Source of the DNA: Enoplosus armatus
Lineage: Eukaryota > Chordata > Actinopteri > Centrarchiformes > Enoplosidae
Direction: 5' to 3'
Length of the DNA: 64,000 bases
Assembly (NCBI RefSeq): GCF_043641665.1
Contig: NC_092200.1
Span: forward strand, 14,097,694-14,161,693
Both the position numbers and the translations under genes were made by a program. Below the pieces are notes generated by a model, which was given only the letters and a program-made list of their open reading frames with translations, was not told the DNA's origin and did not search any database. This document shows, piece by piece, positions 23,001 through 35,049 of the stretch. Each line of letters begins with the position of its first letter. Within the stretch, counting starts at the first letter, position 1.

Positions 23001-24890
23001 ACATTTTAGTTGCAGTCTATATGAAAGATTATTGTGATTTTGTGAACACAAATGTTGCCTATTCACCAATCCAGTGCTTCCAAACAGTCTCAGCTGTGAT
23101 TTTTCAGGAAGTGCCAAGAATCCACTTCCTGATGCCAACAGAACGATTTATCAAGCCTTCAGAAGCTCCTTTAATCTCATTTAGTTTCCCACTGTGCATC
23201 ATTGTCTTTTTTAATTTAAATTTGAAGATGTGGATTCACCCGGCTGCACTCAACATCTCACATGACATTTACACAAGCGTGAATGATCTTATGCCCTGAT
23301 TATAACAGTGTAGTCAAGTGCTCTTTCCACAAGTCATGATGCTGCAAAGCCAGCTGCGGCGTGCTGAAAGGTTTCTGAGAAACTTATGAAAAGCACTGGG
23401 TGAACAGCAGCCTTGAACAGTTTTAAACAATGACACAAGATGGAAAGATATTTCTTACCCTGGCTTTGCCTTTTACAACACAAAAGACCTCAGTCACTGT
23501 GGACTGTTTTTAAGAACACGGTTCAGCATAAAATCCTCTCTATCCCGTTGTTGGGAACAGGAAATAAGAGTGGAAAAATACTGCTGAGGGCCAACAATAT
23601 ACTGCAGCAGGATAAACAAAGCTTCTGTTTGCCAGCACATTGATTGGCTTTCTCCATCCGAGTAACGGCGTCTGAAGGCATGACGCAGATTCTCCAGTCT
23701 GAGGGTCAAAACTGCTGCTGACCTCGCGTCAGTGACACAGTCATGTTTATCTTTTAACCTCGTTTTAATGTTCATTTATCATTTTAAAGCTCAACAAGCT
23801 GCGAGTGAATGGTAAACACACTGGGTTCACACCGCCGGAGTTGACTTTTCACCACCACTTTCGCCTTTTTTAGTACAACTTCACATGAATCTGATTCAAC
23901 AAACTTTTAACACTTGTCCTGAAAATATCCTGAAGCTGTCTTTTACCCAAAGATATAAAATGTTTTATGCAAGAGCTTGGCATTAGATTTGAAACTACAA
24001 TATTTCTTCATCTTTCTGCTATTACCGAACCAAAATTCCTAGTTTACAGTATGTCACTTATCTCAAAAAGAATATTTCTTATATAAGTGACTACTGGAGC
24101 CTCCTCCAAGTACAACTTAATGAAAAGTGTATTTAATTTGTATACTTTATCATTTCCCTACACAAAGCATTTTTGCATTTCATGTCAGCTCTGGAAATAT
24201 CCGAAGCGCTTTCAAGTTAGCCAGTGAATCCTAATCCAGGATGCTCCGGATTAATTTGGAGGGATTTGTATTTAGGATCTGCTCATTCCAATTCCCATTT
24301 AACTGGGACAAAAAGTTCTGTCTCAATAATGAATAAAACCAAAAGTTTAAGTCCCTCCGTTATAGACACAAATTAATTTGAATAATACATTTGAAACATT
24401 TAAATGTTTAAATTTCTAATCTTTCTGTGGTCCTGATGGTTTAGATGCTGTAATCTTATCATGAATTTGACATGAAAATGGCTCAAAACTTAAATCAATT
24501 TTAGAAAGACCACATATATTTTTTGGCAAGCAGGAAGTTTGTTAAAGGTTTAATGAGGTCAATACATTCCTTCTTCTCCTCCTTCATTTGGGCTTGTTAC
24601 TTCACCCTTGGCTCTTGTCCTTTCATATATTTTCCTGCTTCCCTCCTTTCGAAACTCAAAGGGCAACTCACTTTTTGTTCCACTCCAATTAGCAAGTTTG
24701 TAAGTGCTGATTACAGTTACATGGTCATTTCTGCTTTCATGACCACAGTCACACCAGAATTGGCAAAGCCCAATTTACTTGCATGATGTGGAAAAGGCAG
24801 GCAGGACTAGAAGTAGTATGGGTTGCAAGTATGAGCTGCTGGAGCTAACGTGGCTAGCAGTGTAGTACTCACACTGTGTGAGTATTAATG

Positions 24891-24903
24891 CCCCCCCCCC
24901 CCC
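24891..24903. repeat. Poly-C run, 13 bases
   Basis: Uninterrupted C13. Confidence 0.9.
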
Positions 24904-25723
24904 TTCTCTTCACTGTACTGCAGTTCTTGGGAAGGATGTTTGGCTTTATCTTGTGTTTGGGCTAAAGGTCCTGTGGAGATTTGTTGTGTATACACACAGA
25001 TAATGCGGTTTGGTTTCACCACTGGCCTGCATCCTGCCTGTCGCTGTCTAAACTAGAGGAAGACAATGGACCCCCATGGGTTGTCCTCAAACTGTCTGTC
25101 TGGTCCTTCCCTAACATGGATTTCTCATGCAGCTGGGTACTTTTGAAATGTGCACGTTCATTTCATGTGGTCACAATGCACAATAATGCTGTTGTTTCAA
25201 GAAAAATGTTCTGTAAATTAAATTAACGTTAAATTAAGTGCGCAAACTATAACTTCAAGTCAGTGTTCCTCATAAGTCAAACAAGTGTTCATGATGGCCA
25301 AAGTCTTCGTAAGCAAAGCTGTAACCCATGTGTTTATATTTATTTCAGCCAGAAGGACTTGCATGTTTCCTATTTGACTGCTAGAGGAACTGAACTGTGT
25401 GGCCTGACCACAAATCCAACAAACCGTCCGAGTGAATTTGTTTTAGATGTGGCTTCACAACCACAACGTCGCTTAGTGTAGTGTGGTGTTCAGCCTGAGC
25501 TGTTCCATGTTTCTGTGTTTCATTTACTTGACATGCCTCATCTACCATGCCTTCCACAACATAGTGAGCTTCTCAGTTGTATCAGCATCAGTTTGTAGTA
25601 TTCTTTGCAAAATTACAGTTTACTTTTTCTTCTTTTCTTCATCTCAACTTTTTAAATCTTTTCTCTCCACTGTTTTGATCCCCTTTCCCTGAGATTGCTA
25701 CTTGCTCTCTCTTTACTCTCTTG

Positions 25724-25742
25724 CCCCCCCCCCCCCCCCCCC
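25724..25742. repeat. Poly-C run, 19 bases
   Basis: Uninterrupted C19 within a pyrimidine-rich tract. Confidence 0.9.
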
Positions 25743-26479
25743 TGCATCTAAGAGGCGATGATCTATGAGACCTTTAACTCTGTTGGAATAAGGTTTGAAT
25801 GAGAGCTCCGTGGTGTGTGTTTGTGATTAATGGCACCTGTGTGTGCAGGTGAATTCTACACATATATACCTTAGAGGCGATTCCTAGGTGGATATTGGTT
25901 TTGTGCTCAATCACTAATGGGAACTTTACAGAGCAACAAGCCCTAATAAAAGTCACTTCAATGTGGGAGATCATGCTGAGAACTACTACAGAAAGTTTAT
26001 AGGTGCTTGAAAAGCCTCCTTAGCTCCCTGGCATGGGATTGTATTGCCTCCTGAACTGAAGGTGAATGTTCCTATTTGTGGCGGAATACGTCCATGGTAA
26101 TGGTTTGTGCTCTTTGAAGAAATAGTTTTCGATCAATATTCTCAATCACTGGGAGCCAGAGTCTGTTATTGTGATGGTTTCATGGTAGAAGTTGACCTAG
26201 AAGTGGGTTATATATAACGTATGTACAGATGGTGGGCCTTCTCAGGATATAGAGGCACTTTACAAACTCAAGTTCTGACAGACCAAGAAAGGTTTGGAGA
26301 CTTTGAGAGATGTGGAACTTGGGGCTACTCACTTCTTACACTTTGAGATGTGTTCGCAGTCTTAAGTCTTCCTTTAGCTCACAATCAGCTCCTTGATATT
26401 TCTTACAACAAGTCAATGAAATTAAAGACAAAATACATTGTTGATCCATGCTCTCCAGAGGGACACTTATAAGGGTTTT

Positions 26480-26770
26480 CTGATGTGACGCCACTATCAA
26501 CAGGATGACATCGCTACTTATATGATGTGACAATCCTGTGGTTAAGGTTTGGTCAGGTTTAGGCACAAAATGACTTATGGTGAAGTAAAGATCATGGCTT
26601 GGGTTAAAATAACTACTTGGTTAAAGTTTGGGAAACATTGTGGTTTGGGTTAAAATGACTACTTTGCTAAGGTTAGGGGGCCTTTGTCATCATGGTGGTC
26701 CCACATCCACCCTGGCCTCCTCCCTCTGTGGACTTTGATCCAGACGGACAAAAGTCATAATCACAATGGC
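26480..26770 (+). repeat. Interspersed repeat with 'GGTTAAGGTTTGG' phrases
   Basis: Tandem-like phrases such as GTTTAGGCACAAAATGACTT, GATCATGGCTTGGGTTAAAA, ACTACTTGGTTAAAGTTTGG and the near-repeat TTTGGGTTAAAATGACTACT. I recall this wording as a common percomorph repeat. It has no coding capacity. Confidence 0.55.
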
Positions 26771-26999
26771 CTCTAGAGGGCTTGAACATAAACATTGTTT
26801 CTGGGCATTTGCTGAAACAACTGATGCCTTTGTGATTTTATGGGAGGACAGTCTCCTTCCTTATAATGACAGTTGTATACCTACTGGTGACTTCTGTAAC
26901 CAGCATACAAAGTAAAAACTCATGGGCGTAACCACACATACCAATATGTTCCCCCAAATATACAGTAGAAAATATGTTAAATATGTCCTCCCTGTATGT

Positions 27000-28070
27000 A
27001 TCCTGTCAACAAATATATTTCCTCTTTATTTTCAATTCATTTCCATTTGTTAAGGAAACCATACGTGTGTGACACCCATGTGACTCATGTTTGAAACCTT
27101 CACTTTGGAAGCCACTAATACACAACCAGTTTAGTTTGGAGGACTTGTTGGACTGTCCACACTCCCAGTCGGTGGGCTGCTGGGTTTTAATTCACCATGC
27201 AGCTTCTGTTTCATGTCATTACCTTCACCAACCCCTCCTCCACCCCTCACCATTCATATCACTCTTTACTCTGTTTATGCGTGCCAAAACTGATATTCTT
27301 TAATGGACACAAAATCTCTGTTACACAACCGCAGTGCTCTCACGCTGCTGCAAATATCCACATTTCAATGACATTATACTGTGTAATGCCTCTATGCAAT
27401 ACAGAGGGTGACGCATTCAAGACAAGCTAAAGATTCAGATTTTAATAATAACCTCCATCAAGAAAAAAAGGGAAAATATCAAAAGGCTTTCTTTTCTGTT
27501 GAAGCGAGAAATTACTAATATCACATCGCCATGGCTTCTCTTTGTGTTTAAATATAAAACACGCCAGGCAATGTGTAAAAAAAGAAAAGAAGATAAATAA
27601 ATAAATAAATAGAAATGCATTATTGTGAAAGACTGTGTATTTTTATGATCATGTACTGTGTATGTACTTCTCTATAAACCATTACACCATATTTGTGCAT
27701 CTCCGTGGTTCCCAAAGCTTTTAAGGAAGCTTTCTTGGAAATGTTGCCACAGATGAGGCACTCATGTGGGGGTGGATGCAGGACTGAAGACACCCGTGAG
27801 ACAACAAACACGAGGCTGATGAAATGCACAGAGAAGAGATCAAATGTATGCACTAAGATCTTCATTTCAGTAGTCGGTGGAAATAAACAAACACAACAAA
27901 TTGGTGTTTGTCTGCAGGATTGGACAAGAAGATGTAATTCTGCACAGTCTGCTACACAGTCAAATACACAAACAGCAAAGCCCCAAATCCTGGATAGTCT
28001 CCGTTTTTATGTAAGGCCAAGCACCACTTAACCCGATTTCAGTCCAGAAATGCCCCAGACCTTCTTTATT
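27000..28070. other. No gene seen
   Basis: Intergenic. A + open frame at 27693-28031 (112 codons) has no recognisable domain, acceptor or donor. Confidence 0.5.
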
Positions 28071-28080
28071 TTATGATGGA

Positions 28081-28083
<3 letters not shown>

Positions 28084-28127
<44 letters not shown>

Positions 28128-28138
28128 TTTGTGTGTGC
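28084..28138. repeat. (TG)n microsatellite
   Basis: About 21 TG units followed by a short interrupted block. Confidence 0.95.
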
Positions 28139-28186
28139 ACAGTATATAACAACGGGTGCGTGTGTTTATGTTCTCTTCATCTAAGC

Positions 28187-28302
28187 ATCCATTTTCTGTA
28201 TCTGCTTATCCTGCTCAGGGTCATGGAAAGCTGGAGTCAATCCCGACATGCAACGGGTGAGAGGGATTTACAGCATGGACAGGTCAACAGTCAATCACAG
28301 GG
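28187..28302 (+). repeat. Teleost-type interspersed repeat fragment
   Basis: Reads CATCCATTTTCTGTATCTGC, TTATCCTGCTCAGGGTCATG, GGAGTCAATCCCGACATGCA, ACAGCATGGACAGGTCAACA and CAATCACAGGG. I recall it as a widespread fish repeat module. A shorter echo (CACCCATTTTCTATACC) is near 53570. Confidence 0.65.
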
Positions 28303-28306
28303 ATCT

Positions 28307-28327
28307 TGTGTGTGTGTGTGTGTGTGT
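28307..28327. repeat. (TG)n microsatellite
   Basis: About ten TG units directly after the interspersed repeat fragment. Confidence 0.9.
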
Positions 28328-28329
28328 CA

Positions 28330-31300
28330 TTATCCGATATATTGGCCCCACACATTGGTTAGTCCTCATCCTAAAAGTCTTCACTCTTGTAATGTTAAAA
28401 GGGAAACACACTCTTTGAAATTACGAACAATGATGCGTAACTCTGATCTGCCTTGTTTGTCCAAATATGTAAGCTAAGTAGCTTATGTTAAAATGAAATA
28501 ACAGTGTGACATTACATTTTTCCTTTTCATTTTCCTACATTGCAATACCAGAACAATGCTGTTCTTGTAGCTGTACCGCTAATATGAATATGAAGGTGAC
28601 AGTTGTCATTTCAGATGGGAAATCGATGGACGCCCACTAGAGCCTTTATCATTGTAAGCTGCATTTGTGCCATGAAAGGACAGAAAGTACGAAAGCTTTG
28701 ATTTCTGAACCACTGTGTAGTAAAAGCTGAGAATTAGACAAACGAGGGGAAAGGTTCAGGCTCAGGGATGTGACTCCAGCTATATTTGGCATAGAGAGCA
28801 GTTGTTATTTTGTTCGACAAGACATCACTCAAGTCAAGTGTTCTTGACGTGTCAAGTAAGCATTAGTGATGGGAGGAGACCACTTGGATAACCCCAGAAA
28901 CACTCACACTGTCAGCTCAGTAGCATTTAGAGTAGATGGCTGGGGAGCAGTGCTATCTGTCTGAAGCTGTTGTAGATGTCCTCTGCTGTCGCCTGAGTGC
29001 CGTTCATCATTTTGTTTGAGAAATTATATCATGCAGATTTCATGTCCCCATGCCTCCATGTCTTGCGTTTTCTAATTGTAGTTTGACTATCAGAATGTAG
29101 TTTCACAGATTCTTTATTTTCCATAGCAGGTTGTTTAGTGGACCTGCACTGTACAGTTAGAGTGCAATCTTTTTCTCTCCCAATACGGATTCTGATACCT
29201 AAAAGAAAACATGTACTGATACTGAGTATTGGTCCGATACCAATGCTATAATTTGTATAACAGCTACCTTACTGAGTAGATCTCATTGGGATAAATAAGA
29301 AAATATCATGCACCAGGGATGTTGTGCAACAGAAGTTGAGTCAATGGGGATATCCTGGTGTCCTACAGTACGGGTTTTAAAAGCAACACTGCTACATTGT
29401 ATTACAACATCCTTGGATCAAGTCCAGTTGAGACTCGTCTCCCGTCATCTCTCAACTATTACTATGAAATAACGGCAAGAATGAAATGCAATTTCATGAG
29501 CTCTCTCTTTGACTTCCATCTGCTGACACGTCAATCTTCACAATCGTCATAGCACTTTCCTCTGGGATACATTTCGATCCGTCCCTTAGGCTACATATTA
29601 ATCTTTTGTTTCTGATTGCTTTTATCAGTAGAACAGCACATTGAGCTGTGGCTTGGCCTGCAGGGCTCTGATTTTGGAAAACAAAATAATCTTTCTCACA
29701 TTGCTCAGGATGTTGTAGTTGCATTTTGGTTGATTTCCACCTCACGATATCAATAATGCATTGACTGTTCATAGTAGGGTTTAGCCTCTGGTTCCTAATG
29801 TTGGGATATGAGCCAGATGTATTGTTGAAAGGACCTGGCGTCCCACTGGGTTTGATTCATTGTCAGGATTTTCCTCACACTCAGAGGGAAATAACTGGGT
29901 GGGACTGAGAGCTGAAGGGAGATGATAAGGTGTTTTGTACGCTGCGTTGAATTTAGGAGAACAAAAGCAAAATTCTTATCTTTTAACTCAAAAGAAAAGC
30001 AAGGGCACAAATAGTCTTCTCTCTCTCTCTCTCTGTCTGAGAAATGGAGCTGCATACATGCGTTGGTTGAAAAGTTCATATTGATTATACAGTATACAGT
30101 ACAATATAATATTATACAGTATACAGTATAATCAGTGATTGCAAATGCTCTACTTTCCTTGTCGTTGAAGGCTAAAAGGAAGATCTGACCTTTAAAGGGC
30201 TCAGCAGCTGCATAAATCTAGCACAAAGACTTTGAACATGTTTAACATTTGAACCTTTACAAAGAACCGTCTTCCTCTTGATTATATTGTCGACTATAGA
30301 TAGATAGACAGATACTGTAGATACTCTCACACGCTGTGGTGCAGAAAACCTTTGTACTGTTTGTTCAGCTTGATGATCTGAAGATAGTTTGCAGCCCCCA
30401 AACCAGCAGATGTGTTCCTGCTCCAAACAACACAGTGGGGTCTCCAGCCCAGATGGAAAAGACAGAAAACAAAATACACTGCAGTGTGTGTTTGTATGCT
30501 TGTATTTGTGAATGTGAGTACGGGTTCCACTCTGACCTACTGATTGCCTCTTTCAGTCATATCCAGAGCTATTTATTGATTTAGATATCAGATACTAATG
30601 TCTTTCAGGGGCCAGTTTATGCATATAAACTGGATTCACAAGTAATATTTATTTGCAAATGGAGGAAATATAAAGCCCACACACTTACAGTAAAGTCGAC
30701 GCTGGCTGATGGTCATTCAGCTTTTGATATTTTCCTCCTTTTACTTTTGTTGAACAGCGTTTGGGGAGATCTCCACTGTAGCAGCTTAGCACTTGAAGTG
30801 TGCTACTATATTAAAGCTACAAAGCTATTAACTGACCTGACCGCGGTGTAACCCCGAGGAGACAAAGGGAGCGAGGATCAACTCCGGCTGATTTGTTGTT
30901 GTGTACTCCATGTTGTGCTGATAACAAACCCTGTTGACCATCAGTCGTGTGGCCATCAATGAACAAGTATCTGAAGACATTTGCAGTCATTGTGGATGTA
31001 ATTAACTGAAGGGTCAAACACAGGCCACGTGTACTGGGGCAATATTACATGATGCTATCAAACTCCAGTAATGTGCGGCCATCAATGGCTCAATCAATCA
31101 TTCTTCAGCTCAGCTCTTCAGTCTGAGTCACTAAAAATGTAATCAGTCCAATGGCTTTAATTCAAGTTTAAAGATGCCCTAAAAAGGGAAATAACTTGAT
31201 TGTCGTAGCACTTGCACAACACATGCAACAATGTGTTGCCAGGCCTTTTTGTATATTTATCAAATAGGCAACATTTTTTCATTCACTTATTGATATTTGT

Positions 31301-31500
31301 CAATGATTTGCCCTGGGAATGGCTTAGCTAGTCATGCAGGTGAAATGGTATGGAAATAACCCACAAGTTTCAGTGTTAATGTGGCGTTAATGTGGTTATC
31401 TATCTCTGTGTGTTAATCTGCATTCACACTATGTGGGATATATGATGATTCATGTGCTTGAAATTCATGCTTTTATGAAAGTTGGAGGTTTTGATGGTGT
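28330..31500. other. No gene seen in 3.2 kb
   Basis: Intergenic. Around 29185-29255 the phrases GGATTCTGATACC, ACTGATACTGAGTATTGG and TCCGATACC suggest an old repeat of unknown family. A (CT) run is at 30018-30035 and the repeat/inverted-repeat structure at 30082-30134. Confidence 0.5.
30082..30134. repeat. AT-rich direct repeat enclosed by an inverted repeat
   Basis: ATTATACAGTATACAGTA occurs exactly at 30084-30101 and 30111-30128. The outer TGATTATAC (30082-30090) is the exact complement of GTATAATCA (30126-30134). Confidence 0.85.
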
Positions 31501-31529
31501 TTGAACGGGGGTCACTTAACACAGTGCTT

Positions 31530-34500
31530 AAGTGCGCATGCGCCGACGTGCATGCAGCCTGTTACAGTCGCTCCTGTTTGTTTTCTTCTTTTTCTTACTT
31601 TTCTCCTTTATTTCTTTATTTAACTCAGAACTTTTTTAAGTACTGACTTTTGAAGTTGTGCCCTCTTCAAACATGCTGGTGGAGAGAGTTCTGGTACTTT
31701 TTTTCACTCTGGAATTACTTTCATTCAAACATCGTACGGTCGCGCAGCAACTTCTGGGCCGCTTTGTTTACTCCGGAGATCAGCTGATCGCTCTGAAGCC
31801 GGCCGGCTTGGAGACCAGATCACCGGAGATCCCCGCTGAAATCTGGAGAAAAACACGCAGAGGATGCAGAGGGGGAACGAAGCAACGAGGGAAGAGAGTT
31901 GGGTCGAGACAGCAGAGGTTTGTGGAGAAAAGGAGATATAAGCCGTGTCTCCCCTCTCTCATCATGGGCAACGTGAGATCGCTGGCAAACAAGATGGACG
32001 AGCTGACGGCGCTGGCCAGGAGTCAGAGGGAGTACCGGGAGTGTAGTTTAATGTGCTTTACGGAGACATGGCTGCACCAGGACATTCCCGACGACAACGT
32101 CTCCATCGACGGCTTTCAGACCGTCTGGGCCGACAGGGATTGCACCGCAAAGGAGGGGGGCTTGCCGTTCTCGTTAACAACCGATGGTGCAATCCTTCCC
32201 ACATCACCATCAAGGATCGTGTCTGTTGCCCGGACATTGAACTGTTGGCTGTTGGACTCAGGCCATATTATTTGCCCAGGGAATTCTCACATGCCATTGT
32301 TGTGGCTGTTTACACCCCCCCCTCTGCCAACCCGAAGTCGGCGTGTGATGTAATTCACTCCGCCATAGCCCGTTTACAGACTCAACACCCGAATGCACTC
32401 ATTGCTATTTCGGGTGACTTCAACCACGTCACCATGGCTAGGACACTTCCCACCTTCACTCAGTACGTGAGCTGTCCCACTAGAGAGGAGAGGACCCTGG
32501 ACTTACTGTATGCTAACGTTAAGGATGCATACAGCTCCTCCCCCCTCCCCCCTCTGGGTAGGTCAGACCACAACCTTGTGCACCTCAACCCCTGTTATGT
32601 GCCTCTAGTCAAGAGCCAGCCTGCAACCACGAGGACAGTGAGGAGATGGTCAGAGGAGGCTTATGAGACACTTCAGGGATGTTTTGAGGTGACTGACTGA
32701 CAGGCGCTCTGTGAGCCGCATGGAGAGGACATTGATGGGCTCACGGATTACATCAACTTCTGTGTGGACTCCACTGTCCCAGCAATGTCTGTCCATTGTT
32801 ATTCAAACAACAAGCCATGGGTGACAAAGGACATCAAGGCCATCCTGAATGAAAAGAAGAGGGCCTTCAGATCTGGCAACAGAGACGAGGTGAGAACGAT
32901 CCAGGGGAACTGAAGGTGAAGATCAGGGAGGCCAAGGAGAAGTACAGCAGGAAGCTGGAGTGGAAACTCCAGCAGAACAACACCAGAGAGGTCTGGAGTG
33001 GAATGAGGACTATCACGGGTTACAGGCCGACCAACAACAGAGGAGCTGAAGGCAGTGTGGACCGGGCCAACGAACTGAATCTGTTTTTCAACAGATTTGA
33101 CTCTGTGGGCCCTGCTCAACCCCCCAATGACTCTTCTGCTGTCTGCCTCCAACCTTCACCTATTCCACTCCCCCCTCCCCCTCCTGCTCCTCACAGCCCC
33201 TCACCCCCCTGTGAGAGCTTTCCTCACACCTCGTTCCCCAGTCCCCAGGCTGACGGCACTCTTCAACCTGACGACACCACCCCCCGCCGGTCACCTCTAC
33301 AATGTGCTTCACTGCTGACCATGTTAGAAGACAGCTGAGGAGACTCCACTCCAGCAAGGCTGCAGGCCCCGATGGTGTCAGCCCCTGAGCCTGTGCCCCC
33401 CAGCTATGTGGAGTACTTCACCACGTCTTCAAAATGAGTCTTCAGAGGGTCTTTGTGCTGTGGAAGACATCCTGCCTCGTACCTGTGACGCCGCGACCCA
33501 GTGGCTCCAAGGACTACAGACCCGTGGCACTGACCTCCCACATCATGAAGACCCTGGAGAGACTTGTCCTAGAGCAGCTCCGGCCCTCGGTCAAGCAGTG
33601 GAGGATGCCATCATCTACCTGCTCAACCGCGTCTACGCCCACCTGGATAAGCCGGCGAGCACTGTGAGAGTCATGTTTTTTGACTTCTCCAGTGCGTTCA
33701 ACACCATCCGTCCGGCTCTACTGGGTGAGAAGCTGACGGAGATGCAGGTGGATGCCCCCCTCGTGTCCTGGATTGTCAACTACCTGACTGGCAGACCACA
33801 GTATGTGCGCTTACAACACTGTGTGTGTCAGACAGAGTGGTCAGCAACACCGGAGCCCCGCAGGGGACTGTCCTCTCTCCCTTCCTCTTCACCGTCTACA
33901 CCACGGACTTCAGCTACTGCACTGAGACCTGCCATCTTCAGAAGTTTTCTGACGACTCAGCAATAGTTGGATGTATCAGCAAAGGTGATGAGGAGGAGTA
34001 CAGGGCTGCTGTGGGCAACTTTGTCACATGGTGTGAGCGGAACCACCTGCAGCTCAACGTGACAAAGACAAAGGAGCTGCCTGTGGATCTGAGGAGGACC
34101 AAGGTGCCGATGACCCCTGTTTCCATCCAGGGGGTCAGTGTGGACATTGTAGAGGACTACAAGTACCTGGGAGTTCACATAGACAATAAACTGGACTGGG
34201 TAAAGAACACTAATGCCCTCTACAGGAAGGGCCAGAGCCGTCTCTATTTTCTGAGGCGGCTGAGGTCCTTCAACATCAGCCGGACTATGCTTAGGATGTT
34301 TTATGAGTCTGTGGTGGCCAGTGCTATCCTCTATGCTGTTGCATGCTGGGGCAGCAGGCTGAGGATGGCGGACTCCAACAAACTCAACAAACTGATCCGC
34401 AAGGCCAGTGACGTTGTGGGGGTGGAGCTGGACTCTCTGACGGTTGTGTCAGAGAGGAGGACGCTGTCTTAGCTGCGGGGCATCTTGGACAATGTCTCAC

Positions 34501-34987
34501 ATCCTCTCCATGACGTACTGGTCGGACACAAGAGCAGCTTCAGTGGGAGACTCATTCCTCCCAAATGTACAACAGAGCGACACAGGAAATCATTCCTGCC
34601 TGTGGCCATCAGACTGTTCAACTCCTCCCTCTGAGTGTCAGACACTCAGGAAGAGACTGGAAATCTGTATCTACTTCACCTGTTCATACACTACCTCACT
34701 ATTTATTCTAAATGTTTAAGTGCAATACATATATAGTCATACACTTCAGTGCAACACATACATACATATACATTGTTATTGTATATATATTTTTTTTACC
34801 TCATTTCACTTAAATACTGTAAATGTGTATATTTTTTATTTTCTATTTCTTATTTTTATATTTTGTACATACTTTTAGTTCTAAATTATGCTACTTTTCT
34901 ACTCTTGAATGGGAGCACCGGTACTGTACAATTTCCCCCCGGGGATCAATAAAGTATTTCTGATTCTGATTCTGATTCTGATTCTGA
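31530..34987 (+). mobile_element. Non-LTR retrotransposon (CR1/L2/Rex-like), nearly full length, dead
   Basis: A G+C-rich 3.5-kb insertion in A+T-rich surroundings. In order it has a 5' leader, one long ancestral frame with AP endonuclease then reverse transcriptase, a 3' UTR with AATAAA at 34948-34953, and a tail of five TTCTGA units (34958-34987). A simple-repeat tail instead of poly-A and the APE-RT order fit the CR1/L2/Rex group of the Jockey superfamily; I cannot fix the clade. The 5' boundary is uncertain (somewhere near 31500-31560) and no target-site duplication is clear. The chain of frameshifts and stops makes this copy unable to move by itself. Confidence 0.85.
31658..34634 (+). 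pseudogene. Retrotransposon polyprotein (endonuclease-reverse transcriptase), disrupted
   Basis: Endonuclease motifs: NVRSLANKMDEL (about 31970), FTETWL (32057), GDFNH (32413-32427) and SDHN (about 32563). Reverse transcriptase motifs: DYRPVALTSHI (about 33513), FFDFSSAFNT (about 33676), APQGTVLSP (about 33855), the active-site box FSDD (33945-33956) and YKYLGVHID (about 34158). Breaks visible: a frame change in the G run near 32155; stop TGA at 32698-32700; a frame change near 32907; frame changes and a stop between about 33290 and 33430; a small deletion near 33590 between RT blocks; a frame change near 33825; stop TAG at 34470-34472. The ancestral frame then appears to run on to TGA at 34632-34634. 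The catalytic residues of both domains are still present, so decay is moderate. Confidence 0.85.
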
Positions 34988-34989
34988 AG

Positions 34990-35043
34990 TTCTACGGTGT
35001 TGCCCCAGAGCCACTGATCGACCTTGTTCTCATTACTGAACAG
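34990..35043 (+). other. Exon-like segment abutting the retrotransposon 3' end
   Basis: 54 bases that read as 18 sense codons (FYGVAPEPLIDLVLITEQ), preceded by AG at the end of the (TTCTGA)n tail and followed by a consensus donor GTGAGT. The codon choice and composition are more gene-like than the A+T-rich sequence after it. I do not recognise the peptide. It may be a real exon whose acceptor region is now the retrotransposon tail, an exon of a dead gene, or chance. Confidence 0.25.
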
Positions 35044-35049
35044 GTGAGT

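Larger units (their letters stand above)
20020..26470. other. No gene seen in 6.4 kb
   Basis: A+T-rich intergenic DNA. It holds a (GA) run near 22081-22095 and the homopolymer runs at 24891 and 25724. The listed open frames (for example 22359-22673 minus, 22994-23299 plus, 24523-24786 plus) have no domain, no good splice context and overlap frames on the other strand, so I treat them as chance. Distant or very small exons could be missed. Confidence 0.5.

Noticed and set aside
27693..28031. 112-codon + frame
   Set aside because: No recognisable motif, acceptor or donor; length is within chance for this amount of sequence.
28073..28477. 134-codon + frame
   Set aside because: Built from two TG microsatellites joined by an interspersed repeat fragment.
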